DNA of 64,000 bases from Bradyrhizobium frederickii (GCF_004570865.1 NZ_SPQS01000001.1:186001-250000); one strand, 5' to 3'. Counted from the stretch's first letter, positions 25,217-34,023 are shown. Made by a program: numbers and translations. The notes: generated from the sequence alone by a model not told the origin.

Positions 25217-26158
25217 CTATTTCTGCGATTTCAGGAAGGAAATGATTCGCTCCGATTGAACAAGTGCATCGCCAAGCTCGACAAATCCGGCGAGGTCGCG
25301 AGGCGCCTCGGCCAGCCCCGTTCCCTTGAGCTCGCCAGGACGTGGAGCCCATACCTCGCGGGTTTCGAGCAGATAGACACCGTACGCGGCCTTCAATCTT
25401 GAAGGATCGTTGGGGGCGAACTCGCTTATCGAGTGCGCCGCGAGTGCTGCATTGGTGACAATTGAGGTCTCAATAAGTGCCTGTCTATAGCCGGGTCGTT
25501 GCGCAATATCGGGACCGAAGGCAGCGAGTAGTCTCTTTGCTGACGTTTGTACTACGATCAGCAGCCGGTCGAGAATATTCCGGAGTGAGGATTTGGTGGC
25601 GAGCGGAAGGTAGTCGACTGGATTCAGGAACACATCGACCGCCGCTGTCAGCGCGCCGCATCCGCTGTGCCCCAGGACAACAATAAGCCTGAGGCTGCCG
25701 CCGAGGTTCTCGGTTGCGTATTTCAGGCTTCCCAGCACATCTGGACCCAAGCCATTGCCGGCTACGCGTATCACGAAGAGATCATTGGGGCCCTGATTGA
25801 ATATGAGTTCGACCGGCACTCGCGCATCCGAGCAGCCGACTACGGCGGCGAACGGAGTTTGTCTTGGTGTCGCACCGCTGTCCTGTAGGAGACCTAAGTC
25901 TCGTGGATCGACTGGGATGACCCGCTGTATCGCACCGGTCTCGTCGGTGACCTGGTCGAGAAGCGCGGCGAACTCCCGGTTTCCGCCGTCCAAGCGAACT
26001 AGTGCCGCGGTGCTATCCGGGGGCAGGAGCCTGGGCTGATCGTCTCGTGCCTCGTAGCGGTAGGTTATATCGACCTTTTTCAATTTGACTCCGTTGGCCG
26101 AACTGCCTTGCGCATGACTTGCGACGTGATCCAAAGAAATCCGCCCGCCGGAGAGCAT
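25217..26158 (-). CDS. Beta-class carbonic anhydrase
   Basis: Zinc enzyme interconverting CO2 and bicarbonate, about 313 residues if started at 26158. The beta-class zinc and Asp-Arg dyad residues are present in [13 protein letters not shown] and LGHSGCGAL. It has a longer N-terminal region than usual; TTG at 26083 preceded by CGGAG is an alternative start giving 288 residues, and in-frame sequence upstream of 26158 is treated as leader. The box at 26211 predicts transcription near 26176, which favours 26158 or 26083. With a SulP transporter under the same kind of box, a bicarbonate supply role is possible but inferred. Confidence 0.85.
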   Translation of the reverse strand: MLSGGRISLDHVASHAQGSSANGVKLKKVDITYRYEARDDQPRLLPPDSTAALVRLDGGNREFAALLDQVTDETGAIQRVIPVDPRDLGLLQDSGATPRQTPFAAVVGCSDARVPVELIFNQGPNDLFVIRVAGNGLGPDVLGSLKYATENLGGSLRLIVVLGHSGCGALTAAVDVFLNPVDYLPLATKSSLRNILDRLLIVVQTSAKRLLAAFGPDIAQRPGYRQALIETSIVTNAALAAHSISEFAPNDPSRLKAAYGVYLLETREVWAPRPGELKGTGLAEAPRDLAGFVELGDALVQSERIISFLKSQK

Positions 26159-26210
26159 CGTATCGGCAGGCCGACACCGGGCATGCTCCCGACAAATCGC
26201 CTTGCACCTA

Positions 26211-26224
26211 TTGATCTGTGTCAA
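26211..26224 (-). promoter_or_regulatory. FNR/FixK-type box TTGATCTGTGTCAA
   Basis: Exact TTGA-N6-TCAA, centred about 60 bases before the carbonic anhydrase start at 26158. Class II spacing gives a transcript start near 26176. The remainder of the 26159-26649 gap shows nothing else I can support. Confidence 0.65.
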
Positions 26225-26649
26225 CGAGGCCTGAGACCGCAATTGCGGCAGCAAATGCGTGGTCGAGGCGTCCATCACGCAGAGCACCTTGCGAAACTCA
26301 ACGGTCCGCGAACGTGATGAGAGCACCACAATGGCCTTGAACCGGGCTGCGCAAGGCCGGTTCGACGTCTCCCATGAAGATAGGCATTCGTAAGGTGCTC
26401 AGTGGGCACTGAGGCTGGTCAACATGCAGTTCGCGGCGGTGTCATGGCGCCCGGTGTGGCCAGCCGCTCTGCATTCCGGGCAAAGGGGAGCGAACTTCGT
26501 CTTTTCGAGCATCAGATATCCGTTGCTGAGCCCACGACTGCGGCAACGACGTAGGCTGCCTTGAAATTGCGCCAGATCAAGTGCGCTCATGCGCCCATTG
26601 CCTAAAGTTCCCGAATTCATTGCCTGTCCATTTTGTACGGAGTTCTGCA

Positions 26650-27312
26650 ATGTTGATCAGGACTACCACGATGAGCCGCCCCGCGGTTGATGGGCAATTG
26701 GCAGCCCTTGCCGGCGAGCAGATCACCTGCAGCGAGTTCACCTATCGCAGAGGGACGGAAGTATTTGGTGAGGGAGAGGAGGCCGATTACGTTTACCAGA
26801 TCGTCTCCGGTGCGATCCGGACCTATAAGATGCTCTCCGACGGCCGCCGACAAATCAACTTGTTCCATCTCGCGGGCGATATGTTCGGGCTGGAGAACGG
26901 GACAAGTCACCGCTTCACTGCCGAAGCGGTGACTCATGCCAACGTTCGCATCACGAGCCGAAGCAGCCTGCTCGATACCATCGCGCACCAGGAACAGGGC
27001 CAGGCAAGCCTTCTCAGCCTCGTCACGCGCAATCTTCAGCACGCCGAGAACCACATGCTTCTCCTCGGACGAAAGACGGCGCTCGAGAAGTTAGCCGCAT
27101 TCCTCCTCGAAATGGACGAGCGGCTTGCTCATCCGAACGTCATAAGCTTGCCGATGAATCGCCGCGACATCGCTGATTATCTTGGATTGACACTCGAAAC
27201 CGTGTCGCGCGCGTTTTCGATCCTGCGTGATGATAAGATGCTACGGTTCGATGGACAAACCCAGCGACAGCTGGTGTTGCTGGACCGGGGCGGGCTTGCG
27301 CAGCTCGCCTGA
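26650..27312 (+). CDS. Crp/Fnr family transcriptional regulator, FixK-like (copy 2)
   Basis: 220 residues from ATG 26650; ATG 26671 is an alternative. Same order as the regulator at 22153: effector-like domain (FTYRRGTEVFGEGEEADYVYQIVSGAIRTYKML with the same spacing), long helix with MLLLGRKTALEKLAAFLLEM, and a winged helix with LPMNRRDIADYLGLTLETVSRAF. The E-x-x-S-R reading TTGA is kept. One Cys (ITCSEF) is present, no iron-sulfur set. The two genes are 3.8 kb apart and probably duplicates. Neither has an exact box in its own promoter, and no fixLJ-type partner is in the window. Confidence 0.88.
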   Translation: MLIRTTTMSRPAVDGQLAALAGEQITCSEFTYRRGTEVFGEGEEADYVYQIVSGAIRTYKMLSDGRRQINLFHLAGDMFGLENGTSHRFTAEAVTHANVRITSRSSLLDTIAHQEQGQASLLSLVTRNLQHAENHMLLLGRKTALEKLAAFLLEMDERLAHPNVISLPMNRRDIADYLGLTLETVSRAFSILRDDKMLRFDGQTQRQLVLLDRGGLAQLA

Positions 27313-27448
27313 TGACCTTCCTCGCTGATGGAGGGTCTGCGTCGGCACGCGATCACTCACCAACCAAGGCTTCGAGGCCCGGACACACGACATCGGCAGC
27401 CATTTTGCGCAAACCGAACGTTTAGCTTCCGCATTATCAGACGCTCGA

Positions 27449-28429
27449 CTACGACGTCAAATCGCGTGGCCTTCGTTTCTTTGGCCGACCGGAACGATGT
27501 AGACCCCGCACTTCCTGCTGTTGAAAGAGTTCCCCGCAGACGTCACGCAACCATTGGTTTGCGGGGTCGTGATGGAAGCGGGCGTGCCAATATTGCTTCA
27601 CCGTAAAGCCGGCGATCGCGAGTGGGCAGTCGAGCACGCGCAATCCGTAATAGTGGGCCAGCGTTTCGCCGATGTGCCTCGGAAGGGTGGCGATCAGGTC
27701 AGTCGTTCCGACGATTGCGGGTAGCCCCAGGAAGCCGGGCAGCTCGAGTGCGACATCAAGGACGATCTGCTGCTCCCTCAGCGCATCCGCGAGCAATTGA
27801 TGTCCGGTGCCGGAACGAATGAGGACGTGCGCCTCGCGCTTGAAATCCTTTGCGGTGATGCGGTCACGGATCCGAGCGTGTTTTGGGTTTGCCAGGCAGA
27901 CCCAATCCTGCGGAAAGAGTGCCTGTTGGAAGTGTCCAGCGTCGAGATCGGTGATGTAGCCGAGCGCCAGATCGGCCTCGCCGGCCTGCAGCATTCGTGG
28001 GGTATCGCCGCCGATCCGCGCCGCCTCGATGCGGATGCCCGGCGCAACGCGGCGAACGTGGGCGAGGATGGCCGGAAGCAGCGTGATGTGGCTTGCATCC
28101 GTCATGCAGATGACGAAGCGGCGCTTCGCAGTCGCCGGATCAAACTCGGAACGAAGCTCCGCCAGCCTCCGCAGCATCTCCAACGCCTGCCTGACCGTGC
28201 CGATGAGCGCCTCGGCCCGGGGGGTCGGCAGCATTCCCTCCGCCGACCGGATGAAGAGCGGATCGTCCAGCTCCTTTCGCAGGCGCGCCAGCCAGATCGA
28301 AATGGTCGGCTGGCTTTGACCGAGCTTCTCGGCTGCCTTGGTGACGCTGCCGGTGGCGAACAATGCGTCAAACAGCCGGAGCAGGCGGGGCTCCAGCAGG
28401 TTCGTCTCGGAGAGGTCCGGGTGCTTCAT
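27449..28429 (-). CDS. LysR family transcriptional regulator
   Basis: 326 residues from ATG 28429 (an upstream ATG adds four). The N-terminal winged helix (LLRLFDALFATGSVTKAAEKLGQSQPTISIWLARLRKELDDPLFIR) is canonical, followed by the two-lobe effector domain ending in a basic tail (HRSGRPKKRRPRD). The form NLLEPRLLRLFDALF puts it near the NodD/NahR-type subgroup that senses aromatic or cyclic acids. It is divergent from the shikimate-type catabolic operon starting at 28532, with a T-N11-A operator-like site in between, so it probably regulates that operon. Confidence 0.9.
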   Translation of the reverse strand: MKHPDLSETNLLEPRLLRLFDALFATGSVTKAAEKLGQSQPTISIWLARLRKELDDPLFIRSAEGMLPTPRAEALIGTVRQALEMLRRLAELRSEFDPATAKRRFVICMTDASHITLLPAILAHVRRVAPGIRIEAARIGGDTPRMLQAGEADLALGYITDLDAGHFQQALFPQDWVCLANPKHARIRDRITAKDFKREAHVLIRSGTGHQLLADALREQQIVLDVALELPGFLGLPAIVGTTDLIATLPRHIGETLAHYYGLRVLDCPLAIAGFTVKQYWHARFHHDPANQWLRDVCGELFQQQEVRGLHRSGRPKKRRPRDLTS

Positions 28430-28443
28430 TGCGATTCGCAATA

Positions 28444-28460
28444 ATGGTTATAAGGATCAT
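28444..28460. promoter_or_regulatory. LysR-type operator candidate ATG-N11-CAT
   Basis: Interrupted dyad with the T-N11-A spacing of LysR sites, in the 102-base divergent gap between the LysR gene and the ketopantoate-reductase-like gene. Confidence 0.4.
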
Positions 28461-28531
28461 AGCATATCCAAATACAGGGTGGCCTGCTAGCACTCCTCCA
28501 ACGCCAAAATGGGCGAGGGAGAAGCGTTCGG

Positions 28532-29476
28532 ATGAGGATCTGCTTTATCGGAGCAGGAGCCCTGGGCTCGACCATCGGCGGCACGCTGGCGCGTGGTGGT
28601 GCCGAGGTCTGGTTGATCGATCCGTTCCAGGCTCATGTCGACGCGATCAACGCCGGTGGTCTGCGGATGCTCGAAGGTGACGCCGAGACCGTCGTGAGGG
28701 TCTCTGCCTGCACCTCCGCGGGCCAGGTTGGCATCGTGGCGGACCTCGTCATCGTCCTCGTCAAATCCTATCACACGCGCGATGCGATCCGGGCGGCCGC
28801 GCCGATCATCGGGCCGCAGACGGTTGTGATGTCGCTTCAGAACGGTCTTGGTCACGAGGACATCCTGTCCGAGGAAGTCGGGCGTGACCGGGTCATGGCA
28901 GGCAAGACCTATGTCGGCGGCGTGCTGCTCGGTCCCGGCCATGTCCGCTCCGGGGTCGTCGGCAAGGAAACCATCATCGGCGAGCTCGATGGACGCTTGA
29001 CGGAACGCGCACAGCGAATTTCCGAGACTTTCAATCGTGCCGGCATTCTGACGCTGCTCAGCGACAACATCCTGGGCACGATGTGGGACAAGTTGTTCAT
29101 CAACGTCGCCGGAGGAGGGATTACCGCGGTCACCGGGCTGACCTATGGCGGGCTCTATTCGCTGCCGATCCTGGAAGATTGCGCGCTGGCCGCGATCTCG
29201 GAGGGCATCGCGGTCGCTCAGGCGGCCGGCGTGAAGATCTCGATCGCCGATCCGCGCCGGGCCTGGACCATGGCCTCTGCCGGACTCCCGCCCGAGTTCA
29301 AGACCTCGATGTTGCAGAGCCTGCAATCCGGCAATCTGACCGAGGTCGATTACATCCACGGCTCGGTCGTGCGCTGGGGCGCCAAGCTCAACGTGCCGAC
29401 CCCCGTCAACGCGACCCTCGTCGCGCTGGTCAAGGGCCTCGAATACGCCCGCAACGATTATCCGGGAAAGGCCTGA
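28532..29476 (+). CDS. Ketopantoate reductase family 2-oxoacid reductase (PanE/ApbA-like)
   Basis: 314-residue NADPH-dependent dehydrogenase. The dinucleotide fold GAGALGSTIGGTLARGG lies at residues 7-23, and the C-terminal helical domain carries the family Lys/Asn region (MWDKLFINVAGGGITAVTGL, near 185-205). PanE makes pantoate, but first-gene position in a catabolic operon with CoA-transferase and hydratase genes suggests a paralogue acting on another branched or cyclic 2-oxo acid. The ATG follows a LysR-type divergent promoter. It is five bases from the VOC gene. Confidence 0.85.
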   Translation: MRICFIGAGALGSTIGGTLARGGAEVWLIDPFQAHVDAINAGGLRMLEGDAETVVRVSACTSAGQVGIVADLVIVLVKSYHTRDAIRAAAPIIGPQTVVMSLQNGLGHEDILSEEVGRDRVMAGKTYVGGVLLGPGHVRSGVVGKETIIGELDGRLTERAQRISETFNRAGILTLLSDNILGTMWDKLFINVAGGGITAVTGLTYGGLYSLPILEDCALAAISEGIAVAQAAGVKISIADPRRAWTMASAGLPPEFKTSMLQSLQSGNLTEVDYIHGSVVRWGAKLNVPTPVNATLVALVKGLEYARNDYPGKA

Positions 29477-29480
29477 CACG

Positions 29481-29867
29481 ATGTCGTTGCCCCGCGCTTA
29501 CGTCGAACACGTCGCGATCCGCGTGCCTGATGTCGATCATCACGTTGGCTTTTTTCGTGAGGTGCTCGGTCTTGCCGTTCGCGACGAGCAACCCGCCGAC
29601 GGCGCGCGCCCGCGTCAGGTATGGGTGCTCGGAAGCGTGCAACTGATCGAGGATCCGCATTTTGCCGGACCGGAAGGGCGTCTCGCCCATCTCGGCATCA
29701 TGGTCGATGATTACGAAGGCGTGCTCGCCCGTGCCGCCGCCTGGGGCGCCAAGGCATTGCCCGCCGGGCCGAACTGGCTCGAGCTTCCGGGCGGCCTGAA
29801 CGTCGAGATCCTGCAAGCCAGCGCAGGCGCCGTGGAAGCCGCCCTGGCGATCAATCCCCGCGCCTAG
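29481..29867 (+). CDS. VOC family (glyoxalase/dioxygenase fold) protein
   Basis: 128 residues, one VOC module with paired beta-alpha-beta-beta-beta units: VEHVAIRVPDVDHHVGFFREVLGLAVRD at the start and LAHLGIMVDDYEGVLARAAAWGA in the second half. Metal ligand candidates are the His near residue 10 and the Glu in NVEILQ near 109. VOC proteins serve as dioxygenases, epimerases, lyases or binding proteins; the reaction here cannot be told. It sits four bases after the reductase stop and 20 bases before the MaoC start, so it is operonic. Confidence 0.8.
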   Translation: MSLPRAYVEHVAIRVPDVDHHVGFFREVLGLAVRDEQPADGARPRQVWVLGSVQLIEDPHFAGPEGRLAHLGIMVDDYEGVLARAAAWGAKALPAGPNWLELPGGLNVEILQASAGAVEAALAINPRA

Positions 29868-29886
29868 AGTGAGAGGAAGACGCGAC

Positions 29887-30357
29887 ATGACCGATGAGCG
29901 CTACTGGGACGATGCCAAGGTCGGTGACGAATGCGTCACCCCCTCGATGACGGTCACCGAAGCGATGGTGAATGCCTATGCCGAACTGACGGGGGATTTC
30001 ACGCCTGTTCATGTCGACGAGGAATACGCCAAAACCACACCGTTCGGCACGCGCGTCGCGCACGGGCTGTTTGGCCTGTCGCTGGCCGACGGTTTGAAGA
30101 CCCGTGCCGACTACCGCTTCCTGCCGGGAATGTCGCTGGGCTGGACCTGGGATTTCAAGCTGCCGATCAAGCTCGGCGACACCGTGCACGTGAAGTTCCG
30201 CGTCGGGTCGATGCGCACCACCAAGCGTGATGGGTGGGGCATCGTGGTGCTGCCCTCGGAGCTGATCAATCAGCGCGGCGAAGTGGTGCAACTCGGTGAG
30301 CATCGGCTGATGATTCCGATGCGCCCGAAGACCAACGCCGCAGGAGAGCAGGCATGA
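29887..30357 (+). CDS. MaoC-like (R)-specific enoyl-CoA hydratase family protein
   Basis: 156 residues from ATG 29887, with GAGAGGAAG upstream. The hot-dog hydratase signature is complete: catalytic Asp-His in TGDFTPVHVDEEYAKTTPFG and then RVAHGLFGLSL. It would hydrate or dehydrate an enoyl-CoA or an acyl-CoA acid such as mesaconyl-CoA. The stop overlaps the next start by four bases (ATGA), coupling it to a CaiB-type CoA-transferase. A similar MaoC gene occurs in the LacI-regulated locus at 50 kb, with closely related wording (HPLHVDSAYA, GHGLFGLSLMEGLKS). Confidence 0.87.
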   Translation: MTDERYWDDAKVGDECVTPSMTVTEAMVNAYAELTGDFTPVHVDEEYAKTTPFGTRVAHGLFGLSLADGLKTRADYRFLPGMSLGWTWDFKLPIKLGDTVHVKFRVGSMRTTKRDGWGIVVLPSELINQRGEVVQLGEHRLMIPMRPKTNAAGEQA

Positions 30358-31595
30358 CCGCGCAAGATCTGCCGCTCCAGGATTTGCCGCTGAGAGGCAT
30401 TCGCGTCATCGACTACAGCCATTTCCTGGCAGGCCCGTTCATGGGCCGCTGCCTAGCTGCGATGGGCGCTGAGGTCATCAAGGTGGAGCGTCCGAAAGCT
30501 GGCGATGCCGGCCGCGCCCACGGCTACTTCAAGGACGGACAATCCGGCTACTTCCTGCAGCAGAACATGGGAAAGCAGGGATTGTGCATCGACCTGCGCG
30601 ATCAGCGCGGTCTCGACATGATGATGAAGCTCATCGACACAGCAGACGTCTTCATCGAGAATTACCGCCCCGGCGCGCTCGATCGCCTCGGGCTCGGCTA
30701 CAAGGCGCTGTCGGCGCGGAATCCCAAACTGATCTACTGCTCGGTCTCCGCCTATGGCCACACCGGTCCCTATGCCGACCGTCCGGGCTTCGGCCTGATC
30801 GCAGAGGCGATGTCGGGCGCCCTGGCGCAACTGGGCTCTCCAGGCGAAGCGCCGCCGCTGCTGCGGATGCCATTGGCCGACATGTACACCGGCATTCACG
30901 GTGTGGCTGCCATCAATGCGGCGCTGGTCGGCCGCGTGTCGTCCGGGCGCGGCCAGCATATCGATCTGGCGCTGTACGACTGCATGGTCTCGATGCACGA
31001 CTATGCGGTGCAGCGCTACTTCCTCTCCGGCGGTACCGACCTGCCGAAGCAGACCGGCAGCGGCCAGCCGGATTCGACCGTCTATGGCGTCTTTCCGGCC
31101 AGGGACGGCAATCTTGTCATTGCCGCGCAAGTCGATGACGCGTGGCGGCGATTGGCGATGCTGATCGGAGGAAGCAGCCTGGCATCCGACGAACGCTTCG
31201 CCGCGCCTGCCGCGCGCAACGCCCATTATGCCGAAGCGATGGACATCGTGCGCAACTGGACGCTGTCGCAGCCGTCGCGGGATGCCTGCCTTGCCGCACT
31301 CGAGGAAGCGGGTGTGCCGTCCGCTCCCGTGCAGACCATCGAAGAGGTCGTGAAGGATCCGCAGATCCACGCGCGCGGCATGCTGGTCGAGCAGCAGCAT
31401 CCCGTGCTGGGCAAGGTGACGTTGCCGAACCTGCCTTTCCGCTTCTCCGACTGCGACACCACGGTGCGGACGCCGGCGCCACTGCTCGGCCAGGACAATC
31501 GTCGCATCGCCGCCTCGCTGGGTCTGTCGGCCGAGCTCGTCGAGGTGATGGTGCGCGATGGCGTGCTCTACAACGAAGCCGCCGTGCAGGAGTGA
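30354..31595 (+). CDS. CoA-transferase, CaiB/BaiF family (family III)
   Basis: 413 residues. The opening RGIRVIDYSHFLAGPFMGRCLAAMGAEVIKVERPKAGD and the block VDLALYDCMVSM are characteristic of the family. The active-site Asp sits in the segment LRMPLADMYTGIHG near residue 182, as in formyl-CoA transferase. It would transfer CoA between an acyl-CoA and a free carboxylic acid, the activation step for a pathway that the MaoC enzyme then continues. Start overlaps the MaoC stop; three bases separate it from the shikimate dehydrogenase homologue. Confidence 0.9.
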   Translation: MTAQDLPLQDLPLRGIRVIDYSHFLAGPFMGRCLAAMGAEVIKVERPKAGDAGRAHGYFKDGQSGYFLQQNMGKQGLCIDLRDQRGLDMMMKLIDTADVFIENYRPGALDRLGLGYKALSARNPKLIYCSVSAYGHTGPYADRPGFGLIAEAMSGALAQLGSPGEAPPLLRMPLADMYTGIHGVAAINAALVGRVSSGRGQHIDLALYDCMVSMHDYAVQRYFLSGGTDLPKQTGSGQPDSTVYGVFPARDGNLVIAAQVDDAWRRLAMLIGGSSLASDERFAAPAARNAHYAEAMDIVRNWTLSQPSRDACLAALEEAGVPSAPVQTIEEVVKDPQIHARGMLVEQQHPVLGKVTLPNLPFRFSDCDTTVRTPAPLLGQDNRRIAASLGLSAELVEVMVRDGVLYNEAAVQE

Positions 31596-31598
31596 GCC

Positions 31599-32426
31599 AT
31601 GAGCGATCGTTATGCAGTGATAGGCAATCCGATCGGCTTCAGCAAATCACCCCTTATCCATGGCACGTTCGCCAAGATGACGGGACAGGACCTCGTGTAC
31701 GAGGCCATCGAGGCACCCCTCAATGGCTTCAACGAACGGGTCGATCAATTCCGGACGGCGGGCGCCAAGGGGCTGAACATCACCGCCCCGTTCAAGCTCG
31801 ATGCCTTCGCCTATGCAAACGAGCTTTCGGAGAGCGCCAAACGCGCAGGCGCCGCAAACTGCCTGAAGTTCGAGGGCGATCGGATCATTGCCGAGAATTT
31901 CGACGGCATCGGCCTAGTGCGTGACATCACCTTCAATCTCGGCGTCAAGATGGCCGGCCGGCGCGTCCTGATGCTCGGCGCTGGGGGAGCAGCGCGTGGA
32001 GCGCTGCTGCCGTTCCTGCGCCAGGAGCCGTCTGAGCTGGTTCTCGTCAACCGAACGCTGTCGAAAGCGGTGGCGCTGGCCGAAGAGTTTGCCGGCTGTG
32101 GTCCCCTGATCGTCAGCGGCTACGCTGAACTCGCCGATCTTGCCGAGGGCTACGACGTCGTAGTCAACGCGACGTCCGCCAGTTTGCGCGGTGAAATGCC
32201 GCCGCTTCCGGGCAATGTCTTCCGCGGTGCGGAGCTGGCCTATGAACTCGCCTATGGCAAGGGATTGACTCCCTTTCTGCAAGCAGCCCGCGCCGAAGGC
32301 GTCACCAAGCTGGCCGACGGCGTCGGCATGCTGGTCGAGCAGGCGGCCGAAGCTTTTGACTGGTGGCGCGGCGTTCGACCGGGCACGGCCCGGGTCATCG
32401 CCGAGCTGACCGTCCCCTTGAACTGA
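31599..32426 (+). CDS. aroE: Shikimate dehydrogenase family protein, AroE-type (first of two)
   Basis: 275 residues. The opening YAVIGNPIGFSKSPLIHGTF is the shikimate-binding Ser-x-Ser segment; the catalytic Lys lies in NITAPFKLDAFA (family NVTxPxK) and the Asp in ENFDGIGLVRD. The Rossmann loop GAGGAARGALLPFL and C-terminal DGVGMLVEQAAEAF are typical. It converts 3-dehydroshikimate and shikimate with NADPH. Being inside a transporter-linked operon it may be a catabolic or paralogous enzyme rather than the housekeeping AroE, and a second homologue follows after three bases. Confidence 0.85.
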   Translation: MSDRYAVIGNPIGFSKSPLIHGTFAKMTGQDLVYEAIEAPLNGFNERVDQFRTAGAKGLNITAPFKLDAFAYANELSESAKRAGAANCLKFEGDRIIAENFDGIGLVRDITFNLGVKMAGRRVLMLGAGGAARGALLPFLRQEPSELVLVNRTLSKAVALAEEFAGCGPLIVSGYAELADLAEGYDVVVNATSASLRGEMPPLPGNVFRGAELAYELAYGKGLTPFLQAARAEGVTKLADGVGMLVEQAAEAFDWWRGVRPGTARVIAELTVPLN

Positions 32427-32429
32427 CCG

Positions 32430-33293
32430 ATGCCGAGCATGCATCCAAAACCCAGCTTTCTCGTCGGCCTGATCGGCAGCGGCATCGCTGCGTCGCGCAC
32501 CCCGCCGATGCACGAAGCGGCCGCTGACGCCGTCGGCATCCGCTATCTCTACAAGAAGATCGATCTGGCAGAGTTGAAACTCGGTGCGGAGGCGTTGCCC
32601 GAATTGCTCACGGCAGCAAGGCGGATGGGCTTTGACGGGTTGAACGTGACCCATCCCTGCAAGCAGGCGATCCTTCCGCTCTTGGACGAGCTTTCGCCTG
32701 ACGTGGAGGCGCTTGGCGCGGTGAACACCGTGGTCATCAGGAACGGTCGAATGACCGGCCACAACACGGACTGGTTCGGCTTCGCCGAGAACTTTCGCCG
32801 TAACATGCAAGGTGCATCACTTGGTCGCGTCGTCCAATTCGGTGCGGGCGGCGCAGGCTCGGCGGTCGCTTTCGCGCTCATGAAGCTCGGCGTGCAGGAC
32901 CTGACCATTATCGACGTCGACGCGGCCAAGGCGCAGAGCTTGGTGGATAGCCTGTCGCCTCGGTTTGCAGAGGGACGCTTGAGGGCCGGCCAGGATGTCG
33001 CGGCGGCCGTGGCTGCCGCGGACGGAATTGTCAACGCAACGCCGATCGGGATGGATAAGTATCCGGGCACGCCGCTGCCGGTGGCCTTGCTGCGGCCCAA
33101 TCTGTGGGTCGCCGAAATCGTCTACTTCCCGCTGGAAACCGCACTGCTGCGCGCGGCACGTAGCCTCGGCTGCCGTACCGTCGATGGCGGTGGCATGGCG
33201 ATCTTCCAGGGCACGGAAGCATTCCGCCTGTTCACGGGCATCTCACCTGATCCAGACGTCTTCTTCGCGACTTTTGCATCCCTGGGAGGGTGA
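32430..33293 (+). CDS. Shikimate/quinate dehydrogenase family protein (second of two)
   Basis: 287 residues. It diverges from the preceding homologue but keeps the active-site Lys in NVTHPCKQAILPLL and the Asp in GHNTDWFGFAENF. The N-terminal segment LIGSGIAASRTPPMHEAAA replaces the usual GxPxxHSxSPxxHN. The Rossmann loop is GAGGAGSAVAFAL. The combination of SRTPxMHE and NTDWFGF is the YdiB-like or catabolic shikimate dehydrogenase subgroup, often NAD+-linked and active on quinate or shikimate. It is followed, after 51 bases, by the ABC transporter genes. Confidence 0.85.
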   Translation: MPSMHPKPSFLVGLIGSGIAASRTPPMHEAAADAVGIRYLYKKIDLAELKLGAEALPELLTAARRMGFDGLNVTHPCKQAILPLLDELSPDVEALGAVNTVVIRNGRMTGHNTDWFGFAENFRRNMQGASLGRVVQFGAGGAGSAVAFALMKLGVQDLTIIDVDAAKAQSLVDSLSPRFAEGRLRAGQDVAAAVAAADGIVNATPIGMDKYPGTPLPVALLRPNLWVAEIVYFPLETALLRAARSLGCRTVDGGGMAIFQGTEAFRLFTGISPDPDVFFATFASLGG

Positions 33294-33344
33294 CACCCGG
33301 CCGATGGGCGAGCGGCACGCACAACGCCCGAGAGGAAACGCAAG

Positions 33345-34013
33345 ATGGGCTACACGCTCGATTTCTCGGTGGTTTGGCATGCAATGCCTGCGCTGCTGTG
33401 GGGCTGCGTGGGTACGTTGAGCCTCGCGCTTGCCGGAATGACGCTCGCGATGATCATCGGCGTTGCCGGCGTTGCGGCACGCGATTCGAAGGCGGCCTGG
33501 TTGCGCGCCCTCGTGATCGGCTTCGTCGAGATCGTGCGCAATACGCCCTTCCTGGTGCAGATCTTCTTTCTGTTCTTCGCCCTGCCGCTGATCGGATTGA
33601 AGCTCAATCCGACCGCCACGGCGATCATCGCGCTCGGCGTCAATGGCGGCGCCTATGCCATCGAGATCATCCGCGGCGGGGTGCAGTCCATTCACAAGGG
33701 ACAGGTGGAGGCCGGCTACGCGCTCGGCCTGCACAAAGGACAGGTATTCCGGTTCATTGTGCTCAAGCCCGCGCTTCGCGCGATCTACCCCTCGCTCACG
33801 GGGCAGTTCATCATGCTGACTCTGACCTCGTCGATCTGTTCGGCCGTATCGGCTTACGAATTGACGTCGGTCGCACAGCGCATCGAAAGCGACACGTTCC
33901 GCAGCTTCGAGGTCTACTTCTCCGTCACCTTCCTCTACCTCGCGATCTCCTGGATGTTGATGCTGGGCTTCGCGCTCGTCTCTCACCGCTTCTTCTCATA
34001 TCCGACACGCTGA
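33345..34013 (+). CDS. Polar amino-acid type ABC transporter permease (HisM/GlnP class), first
   Basis: 222 residues, inner membrane. The family motif for the ATPase-coupling loop is seen as EAGYALGLHKGQVFRFIVLKPALRAIYP near 125-150, preceded by the conserved FVEIVRNTPFLVQIFFLFFALP. Five to six helices. It works with the second permease, binding protein and ATPase just downstream. In this context the cargo is probably a cyclic carboxylic acid such as shikimate or quinate rather than an amino acid; that is inference from the neighbouring enzymes. GGAAACG precedes the ATG. Confidence 0.88.
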   Translation: MGYTLDFSVVWHAMPALLWGCVGTLSLALAGMTLAMIIGVAGVAARDSKAAWLRALVIGFVEIVRNTPFLVQIFFLFFALPLIGLKLNPTATAIIALGVNGGAYAIEIIRGGVQSIHKGQVEAGYALGLHKGQVFRFIVLKPALRAIYPSLTGQFIMLTLTSSICSAVSAYELTSVAQRIESDTFRSFEVYFSVTFLYLAISWMLMLGFALVSHRFFSYPTR

Positions 34014-34023
34014 GGGGGAGATC

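Noticed and set aside
25462..25473. TTGAGGTCTCAA palindrome
   Set aside because: Right half-sites but only four bases between them instead of six, and it lies inside the carbonic anhydrase gene.
26399..26650. 83-codon open frame on - before the second FixK-like gene
   Set aside because: Its start overlaps the regulator's ATG, with no ribosome site and no homology recognised, although the CPEC pair is suggestive.
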